A stretch of 11,261 nt of DNA from Verrucomicrobiia bacterium. Its GTDB lineage: Bacteria; Verrucomicrobiota; Verrucomicrobiia; Limisphaerales; UBA11358. The notes beneath the pieces are model-generated. The model searched no databases. It saw only the letters and a program-made list of their open reading frames with translations, and was not told the DNA's origin. The stretch lies in contig JASHVW010000379.1 in NCBI GenBank assembly GCA_030044395.1, forward strand, positions 1 through 11,261, in the 5' to 3' direction. Each line of letters starts with the position of its first letter. The first letter of the stretch is position 1. A program made the position numbers and the translations under genes. Shown piece after piece: positions 7,601 through 11,261 of this stretch.

Positions 7601-8361
7601 GCCGCGGAATCCTTTTCGGCGAGTTCCGTCTTGAGCACGTCAAATTGATGGCGCGCCAGTTGCGTTTCAAGGTGCTGAAGCTCGAGGGAAATCTGTTTAT
7701 ACCGGCGGGCCTTGCCGGCCTGCCGCTGGAGCGAGCCGATCTGACGTTTGACCTCGCGGATCAAGTCCGCTACGCGCAGAAGGTTTTGGTCCGTGTATTC
7801 GAGTTTGCGAAGCGATTCCTTTTTCTGCGATTTAAATTTGGTGATGCCGGCCGCCTCCTCGAAAATGAGCCGGCGGTCTTCGGGCTTGCTGGACAGGATT
7901 TGCGTTATGTGACCTTGGGCGAGGATGCTATAGCTGGCGCGTCCAACGCCGGTTCCCATGAACAGTTGCTGGATGTCCTTTAGCCGGCAGGGCGTTTTGT
8001 TGAGAAAATACTCACTGGTGCCATCACGAAAAATGCGGCGCGTGAGGGTTACTTCGTCGTAAGCGACTTCCACGCCCGCGGCGTGCAAATTTTCTTCGCC
8101 GACGCCACTGAGGGTGAGGGAAACCTCGGCCATTCCCATCGGCTTGCGCGCGTCGGTTCCATTGAAGATAACGTCGGCCATTTCACCGCCCCGGAGTGCC
8201 TTGGCCGATTGCTCGCCTAACACCCACCGGACGGCGTCAGAGACGTTGGATTTTCCACAGCCATTGGGGCCTACGATGGCCGTGACACCCGGTTGGAAGT
8301 TCAGTGCGGTCTTGTCCGCAAAGGACTTAAAGCCAAAAACAGTCAAATTCTTCAGATACAT
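4648..8361 (-). CDS. smc: Chromosome segregation protein SMC (condensin ATPase)
   Basis: SMC is the DNA-loop-extruding ATPase that compacts and segregates the chromosome, working as a dimer with the ScpA and ScpB kleisin subunits. The 1237 residues show the full architecture. The N-terminal head begins MYLKNLTVFGFKSFADK with Walker A GPNGCGKS (31-38). A long Glu/Gln/Arg-rich coiled coil follows. The hinge spans about 525-690, ending near the TLGGDVLSRHGIYTGG block. The return coiled coil leads to the C-terminal head, with signature LLSGGEQTMAAVSLLF (about 1137) and Walker B FCILDELDAPLDEANV (about 1160). It is slightly longer than the usual 1150-1200. Start 8361 is chosen because MYLKNLTVFGFKSF is the universal opening. 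The frame stays open to an ATG at 8448, but those 29 residues are Cys/aromatic-rich and atypical. No strong Shine-Dalgarno is visible. scpA and scpB are not in the window. Confidence 0.96.
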   Translation of the reverse strand: MYLKNLTVFGFKSFADKTALNFQPGVTAIVGPNGCGKSNVSDAVRWVLGEQSAKALRGGEMADVIFNGTDARKPMGMAEVSLTLSGVGEENLHAAGVEVAYDEVTLTRRIFRDGTSEYFLNKTPCRLKDIQQLFMGTGVGRASYSILAQGHITQILSSKPEDRRLIFEEAAGITKFKSQKKESLRKLEYTDQNLLRVADLIREVKRQIGSLQRQAGKARRYKQISLELQHLETQLARHQFDVLKTELAEKDSAAEKLRGEIEAGAAEILRGEDEIRQLRERLAELEREVSAQQQRGMELKAEIERHESRIQFDEERLRELEAQNSAALGEIAQAEERSRAAREESVVVSQNLSKSEAALAEHRLALESKKFVFGQVEGDLKRFQEQLRAAQSAAFAAAQDLSRLRNEITALDLQKQGNVVRLEKLSAEKVQLEEERARLDARLVEFTASVEAGKLDAQTKRGSVEQRQNRLRELQNELQASSTEQDVLLQHQAEKRSRLMVIEQLEHSREGFDAGAVAALRQSRSVIGSLADRIRVSERFVIAVENALGHHLQLVLTEQPESAQEILADLSANKVGRASVAALAIQHQDDNQLVFQGDLAPANKTSAERNLGPGQIVPALSVIESDPSVDKLLKSLLGRTFIASDLPTATAQIQNGHAGCDFVTLGGDVLSRHGIYTGGYLNGNGNPKAPASILGRKNQIAELQNELAEIQDRIAEASRKRGALLAEQTELQASLQQAQNELREQEVAIATREGEFNALQNSSRLLNQKIETVVFEVQSLAAQEQEGLQKRRALSGQLDELEARERGEQEKVAVLTDDLENSRQQRDAATAAVTECKVALAAEEQLLASFRQQHQALAQRLQELTEAAEQRRAEISTVVVRRQQAESEILDSRGQIERISHEREQVNAQAAELLGQKNSQEGDVSSREDALRSQRNCLTDLQNQRGSIEVELAQKNMSVQNLREKIGQKYHVNLDDIRSECITITLADEGPAKVQTLTPEEMAASGAATDWNAVGIQIEALQKRLDEIGPVNLVAIEEYEETEERHQFLTKQHDDLVNAKTQLLEVINRINTQTRQMFLETFERIRENFRAMFVEVFGGGKADLILLDQNDVLESGIDIVARPPGKQLQSISLLSGGEQTMAAVSLLFSIYQVKPSPFCILDELDAPLDEANVVRFVKILQRFLANSQFVIITHNKRTIAMADVLYGVTMEEHGVSKIVSVKFHKADAEKEAVAAAN

Positions 8362-8519
8362 GCTTTCGATTGCGAATAGGCAACCATAATTGCCTGGCCA
8401 AGTAAAGCAAAAACCACAACATAATGCGGTTTTCGCCGTCGCCAGCACAACTAATGGTGAGGAACCGCAATTTGGCGTGTGCCGGCAACTACATACTTTT
8501 TAACTACCAAATCATGGCT

Positions 8520-8548
8520 TTTATACGCCTCTATAGCGAAATAGTCAA
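8520..8548 (-). promoter_or_regulatory. Near-consensus sigma70-type promoter for smc
   Basis: On the minus strand TTGACT (8548-8543) is separated by exactly 17 nt from TATAAA (8525-8520). That gives 5 of 6 consensus bases in each hexamer at optimal spacing. Transcription should start near 8512-8514, leaving a leader of about 150 nt before the smc ATG. The remainder of 8362-8657 contains no gene I can support. It holds this promoter, a TGTCAC/GTGACA inverted repeat at 8593-8616 and very short, probably meaningless reading frames. Confidence 0.7.
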
Positions 8549-8592
8549 CAAAAAAAGGTAATATTTGAAACTTGGAGCTGCCACACCCATCG

Positions 8593-8616
8593 TGTCACTT
8601 CCCGGCAATGGTGACA
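8593..8616. repeat. Short inverted repeat downstream of the XRE gene
   Basis: TGTCAC (8593-8598) pairs with GTGACA (8611-8616) across a 12-nt spacer. It lies about 40 nt after the regulator stop and about 45 nt upstream of the smc -35 hexamer. No T-run follows it on either strand, so it is not a standard terminator. It could be a weak 3'-end hairpin or a protein site, or it may be chance. Confidence 0.3.
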
Positions 8617-8657
8617 AAAATCCTTAATCCCAAGCCCGTATCGCCGGACGGAAAACA

Positions 8658-8894
8658 TCAGCTTTGCTCCAACAGTTCTTGTTTTGCCGCCGCAGGGCGA
8701 TATTCCAAAATCTCCCCTGGCTGGCAATCCAGAACTTCGCAAATCGCTTCCAGCGTCGAAAATCGCACTGCCTTGGCTTTGCCCGTCTTGAGGATGGAAA
8801 GATTCTGCGGTGTGATGCCCACGTCCTCAGCCAAATCATTCAAGCGCATTTTCCGCTGGGCCAGGACCACGTCCAAATTGACAATAATCGGCAT
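8658..8894 (-). CDS. Small Cro/CI-type HTH regulator, YozG-like
   Basis: This 78-residue DNA-binding protein consists almost entirely of one XRE-type helix-turn-helix. It reads IIVNLDVVLAQRKMRLNDLA, then EDVGITPQNLSILKTGKAKA (23-42), then RFSTLEAICEVLDCQPGEIL (44-63). The turn and recognition helix fall around VGITPQNLSILKTGK. It closely follows the pattern of Bacillus YozG-type regulators, as I recall that protein. These small regulators are frequently encoded beside DUF2975 membrane proteins, exactly as here. The gene starts one nucleotide after the stop of the neighbouring DUF2975 gene, so it is almost certainly co-transcribed and possibly translated by coupling. The natural inference is that it controls its own operon through the inverted repeat at 9944-9967. 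The polar tail (about 66-78) is unstructured. Confidence 0.9.
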   Translation of the reverse strand: MPIIVNLDVVLAQRKMRLNDLAEDVGITPQNLSILKTGKAKAVRFSTLEAICEVLDCQPGEILEYRPAAAKQELLEQS

Positions 8895-8895
8895 A

Positions 8896-9405
8896 CTAAA
8901 CCGTCAACTCTTGTTCTTCCCGGATTTTTCGACCCTCGTCCATCACCCACGCCACAAAGATAATCATCAGCCCGACAAACAAGGGCGTCATGCTTAATGC
9001 CATATCGGCCAAGGCCGATTGCATCTGATAATTAAGCAGCCAGTTAATAATAATGCAATAGCCCAAAACGCGGATGAGCAGAATGTTCCTCACGGAAAAT
9101 AAAATCCCTTGACCGTAGAGCCGAAACAAGGCGAACAATGCCACGTAAGCAGCCATGATTAAACCTTCCTGGACCAAAAACAGAGCGAAGATTTCCCCCG
9201 GCATCTCGGACAGCGAACTATAAATATGATTGGGCGAAATGGGGATTCTAATCCTGTGCGGAAACGGCCAGGCGAACAAAAACGCCAAAGCGCAATAGAC
9301 GCCGAAAACCACGTTTGTTCCAAGCAAACATTGACACACCCGGGCGGCCTTCTTTATGCGGTCCAGCCGCGCGTTGATCTTGGGAGAGATTTTATTCGAG
9401 TTCAT
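8896..9405 (-). CDS. DUF2975 family membrane protein (second of tandem pair)
   Basis: This 169-residue integral membrane protein has about four helices (roughly 26-47, 71-95, 107-126 and 136-156) after a basic N-terminus. The DUF2975 signs are the segment LFRLYGQGILFSVRNILLIRVLG (about 93-115), whose F-x-x-G-x-x-F core before a helix is characteristic, and the closing WVMDEGRKIREEQELTV (153-169), the family's 'G..L.eE.dLTV' end. Molecular function of the family is unknown. The pairing with small XRE regulators suggests a role in sensing or transmitting an envelope or growth signal, which is inference. It lies 20 nt after its paralogue and 1 nt before the regulator. No clear Shine-Dalgarno is visible before ATG 9405. 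The paralogue is quite different outside the common motifs. Confidence 0.87.
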   Translation of the reverse strand: MNSNKISPKINARLDRIKKAARVCQCLLGTNVVFGVYCALAFLFAWPFPHRIRIPISPNHIYSSLSEMPGEIFALFLVQEGLIMAAYVALFALFRLYGQGILFSVRNILLIRVLGYCIIINWLLNYQMQSALADMALSMTPLFVGLMIIFVAWVMDEGRKIREEQELTV

Positions 9406-9425
9406 AAATTAATAAGGTGGAGCGA

Positions 9426-9914
9426 TTAAACGGTCAGTTCCTGTTCCTCCCGAAGTTTCTGCGCCTCGCCGAACAGCCACGCAATAAAAAACATGATCAA
9501 GCCGGCGATGATTCCATTGGGTCCATTGATGACAACATTGTCGGCACGAAAAATCGCCGCCGCCAGCGAATCAAAAATTGTCTTAACGATTCCCGCAATA
9601 ATCCACCATTTGCCCGCCCTTTCCAAGCAGGCAATGGTTTGTGAATCAAACAGGTGCCCGTCGCTGAGGCGTGTGAAAAGGCGGAAAAAATTCGAGGTGA
9701 CCAGAAAGACAAACAAAACCGCGACCAGACTGCTACAGTTCTTAAAAGCAGCTTCTGATTTGAGCGCCCGCGGCAACTCCAGGGCGAGAACTGGCAGTGC
9801 CATGAGGGCCAGTCCCTCGACTATCAATAGGGCAAGCAAAATGGCTCTGGCAACTTTACTGAAATTTTTAATCCGTTTCATTCGGCGATTGGCTGTTATT
9901 TCGGATGCATTCAT
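9426..9914 (-). CDS. DUF2975 family membrane protein (first of tandem pair)
   Basis: This protein has 162 residues with a basic N-terminus (RRMKRIKNFSKVAR) and about four helices (roughly 24-46, 61-79, 102-122 and 134-150). The family motif FFRLFTRLSDGHLFDSQTI (about 76-94) precedes the third helix, and the protein ends LFGEAQKLREEQELTV. Its last eight residues are identical to those of the downstream paralogue. I choose ATG 9914 because GGAG lies 4 nt before it (TGGAGCAACATG). The frame extends 12 codons further to an ATG at 9950, but that start would lie inside the inverted repeat at 9944-9967. It heads the three-gene module with the paralogue and the YozG-like regulator. Function is unknown. 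Confidence 0.87.
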   Translation of the reverse strand: MNASEITANRRMKRIKNFSKVARAILLALLIVEGLALMALPVLALELPRALKSEAAFKNCSSLVAVLFVFLVTSNFFRLFTRLSDGHLFDSQTIACLERAGKWWIIAGIVKTIFDSLAAAIFRADNVVINGPNGIIAGLIMFFIAWLFGEAQKLREEQELTV

Positions 9915-9943
9915 GTTGCTCCAAAAAATCGGAATTAATCTGA

Positions 9944-9967
9944 TTGTCAATAATTATTTATCGACAA
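9944..9967. promoter_or_regulatory. Imperfect 24-bp inverted repeat, candidate operator of the DUF2975/XRE module
   Basis: Outer arms TTGTC and GACAA are joined by inner ATAA and TTAT arms, so 20 of 24 positions are symmetric. The site is AT-rich and ends 29 nt upstream of the first DUF2975 start (9914), within the presumed promoter region. Size and symmetry suit a dimeric Cro/CI-type protein such as the one encoded at 8658-8894. Binding is inferred. I could not assign clear -35 and -10 hexamers around it. Confidence 0.45.
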
Positions 9968-10034
9968 ACAGTAATCGTTTAATGTCTATCAGATTGCAAT
10001 TTGATTTGAAGTGGACGTTTTAGTGCCTCTGATG

Positions 10035-10059
10035 ACGCTTTCTGCTCCGCAAAAAGCGT
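10035..10059 (-). terminator. Strong hairpin after the receiver-kinase gene, possible terminator
   Basis: An 11-bp stem (ACGCTTTTTGC against GCAGAAAGCGT, with one T-G wobble) closes over a 3-nt loop. It begins 14 nt after the stop codon of the kinase gene. There is no T-tract after it on the minus strand, so it may need Rho, or may act mainly to protect the mRNA 3' end. The remainder of 9968-10073 is AT-rich spacer with no gene. Confidence 0.5.
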
Positions 10060-10073
10060 GGTCCGCGCGCTGG

Positions 10074-11174
10074 CTACGCCGCCTTGTTCTTGGGGAATTT
10101 CGCGGCAATCACCGCACCCACATCCTTATCGCTGATAATTGAAAGCGTGCCACCGTGCAGTTCAACCAGCCTCTTCGCTATGGTCAATCCAAGCCCCAAC
10201 CCCTGCTGCTCGTGAAGCTTGCGATCGAATTGCATGTAGGCGCCGACGCGGGTCGTTTGTTCGGGGGTAAATCCCCTGCCCCGGTCATTCACCGTAAAAT
10301 TCACGGCATTGAAATTTTCGGCGAGGCTGAGTCGGACTGGCGTCCCGGGCGCGGAGAATTTGAAGGCGTTTTGCGTCAATTCGTCCACAATCTTTGCGAT
10401 ATATTCCTCAGACATCGGGATTGGAAGGTCTGTCAGTTCAAATGACAGGTCGGACAGCCGGCTTGCGTGGCTCGCCTGTGCCGTGGCGTGCTTCTTTATC
10501 AGCTCGACGGGATGCTCGGTCGAGCCGACGCGTAATGCGTTGACATTCTTTGGGTCGGCGGCGATCAATTCCAACTGCGCGTAAATCAAAAAGTTTTCCA
10601 TGAGCCGTTCCAGCCGTTCACCGGATTTGTGGATTTCCTCGCCCATCTCGGCAATTTCCGCCGGCTTGAGCGTGCCCGCCGAGTTGGTGAGAAATTCGGC
10701 GTTGGACAGGATACCGTTGAGGGGTGTACGCATCTCGTGCGGCATCATGAGGCTGATATTGTCGCGCAAATGAGCAAGTTTGCGTTCGGCTTCGTCGCGG
10801 ATCGTCTGGGCCTTTTTAAGGCGGGCGTCCACGGCGGCATAAAGGGCTTCCGTGGTAAAGGGCTTCGGCAGGTAATCATCGGCGCCCAACTCCATGCCGT
10901 GCCTCATGCTCGCGCTGTCGGCCAGTCCCGTCATGAGGATGAACGGAATTGCCGCGGTCGGCGCTTCGGCGCGCAAGGCGGAAAGGGTAAGGTAACCATC
11001 CACTTTTCCCATGTTGATGTCGCATAGGATGAGATCGGGCAATTCCTTTCTCGCCATCTCAATCCCATCCGTGCCATTCGGCGCCTCAATCACCTCAAAG
11101 CCCTTCTGACGAAGCGCGAGCTGAATCATTTCACGCAGCCACTCTTCATCGTCAATCACGAGAATCTTTTTCAT
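10074..11174 (-). CDS. Receiver-histidine kinase fusion protein (soluble)
   Basis: This 366-residue two-component protein carries its receiver domain at the N-terminus and has no membrane segment or PAS/GAF sensor. The receiver (about 1-120) has acidic residues D8 and D9, phospho-acceptor D52 (LILCDINM), T82 and K104 (YLPKPF). A short linker helix (about 116-138) leads to the HisKA domain, where H146 lies in MPHEMRTPLNGIL. The HATPase_c domain has N269 (ELTQNAFKF), the G1 box DRGRGF (297-302) and G2 GLGLGL (325-330), ending at a basic tail. All catalytic residues look intact. A cytosolic kinase controlled by phosphorylation of its own receiver is the likely mode. The partner kinase and final output regulator are not visible. 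The gene stands apart from the DUF2975 module, separated by a hairpin. The ATG has only weak upstream purines. Confidence 0.92.
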   Translation of the reverse strand: MKKILVIDDEEWLREMIQLALRQKGFEVIEAPNGTDGIEMARKELPDLILCDINMGKVDGYLTLSALRAEAPTAAIPFILMTGLADSASMRHGMELGADDYLPKPFTTEALYAAVDARLKKAQTIRDEAERKLAHLRDNISLMMPHEMRTPLNGILSNAEFLTNSAGTLKPAEIAEMGEEIHKSGERLERLMENFLIYAQLELIAADPKNVNALRVGSTEHPVELIKKHATAQASHASRLSDLSFELTDLPIPMSEEYIAKIVDELTQNAFKFSAPGTPVRLSLAENFNAVNFTVNDRGRGFTPEQTTRVGAYMQFDRKLHEQQGLGLGLTIAKRLVELHGGTLSIISDKDVGAVIAAKFPKNKAA

Positions 11175-11214
11175 TCGGAAAATCCACTAAATACAGCACA
11201 CTCTGTGCCCCGCC

Positions 11215-11261
11215 TTAAAGCAAAATCACTTCCCGCCCGCTATCCAAACGCAAGTTTACTT
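11215..11261 (-). CDS. Possible C-terminal end of an upstream gene
   Basis: One minus-strand frame is open from the window edge and reads VNLRLDSGREVILL before a TAA. This could be the tail of a gene that precedes the receiver-kinase gene by about 40 nt. Fifteen codons are too few to prove coding. A small GCACA/TGTGC hairpin lies just downstream at 11196-11208, without a T-tract. Confidence 0.25.
   Translation of the reverse strand, partial: VNLRLDSGREVILL

Noticed and set aside
8362..8448. N-terminal extension of SMC by 29 residues
   Set aside because: The residues are Cys- and aromatic-rich and unlike any SMC opening, while the conserved family start is exactly at 8361.
8593..8616. Inverted repeat as the terminator of the XRE operon
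   Set aside because: The stem is only 6 bp with a 12-nt loop, and no T-tract follows on the minus strand. It is kept only as a repeat.
9942..9950. TTGACA on the minus strand as a -35 box for the DUF2975 module
   Set aside because: The expected -10 position holds only TTTTTG right at the ribosome-binding site, so transcription would begin inside the gene. The motif is better read as one arm of the inverted repeat.

Overview
The window looks like chromosomal DNA of a Verrucomicrobiota bacterium, possibly near the Pedosphaera/Limisphaerales group. The best taxonomic clue is a 51-residue basic protein (4379-4534) of a small-protein family I know only from the Verrucomicrobia/Chlamydiae lineage. 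The phylum assignment is an inference from this protein and from unnamed proteins that resemble verrucomicrobial hypotheticals. Every gene I can support lies on the minus strand, so genes are read from high to low coordinates. Apart from the DUF2975 module this is a core-type region. I see no insertion sequence, phage gene, CRISPR array, tRNA or rRNA.

Right part, 11261 to 8658. A possible gene tail at the edge is followed by a soluble receiver plus histidine-kinase protein (10074-11174), which is followed by a hairpin. Next comes a compact module of two tandem DUF2975 membrane proteins and a small YozG-like Cro/CI regulator. Gaps inside it are 20 and 1 nt. A 24-bp imperfect inverted repeat just upstream is the natural operator candidate.

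Middle, 8657 to 4535. A near-consensus sigma70-type promoter and a leader of about 150 nt precede smc, the condensin ATPase, which fills about a third of the window.

Left part, 4534 to 326. A tightly packed run follows: the small basic protein, an RluB-type pseudouridine synthase (probably from a TTG start), a secreted double-SH3 protein that starts inside the synthase stop codon (ATGA), folD overlapping its tail, a DUF6941-like protein, and an unknown membrane protein. These share transcription direction and spacing rather than an evident pathway: chromosome segregation, rRNA modification, envelope and one-carbon metabolism are mixed. The run ends at a textbook intrinsic terminator (180-206). 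That terminator sits only 16 nt before the start of a truncated prs gene (ribose-phosphate pyrophosphokinase), which runs off the left edge.

No clearly new system is visible. The most interesting items are the DUF2975 pair with its regulator and operator candidate, the small lineage-restricted protein hidden between smc and rluB, and the terminator placed against the prs start.
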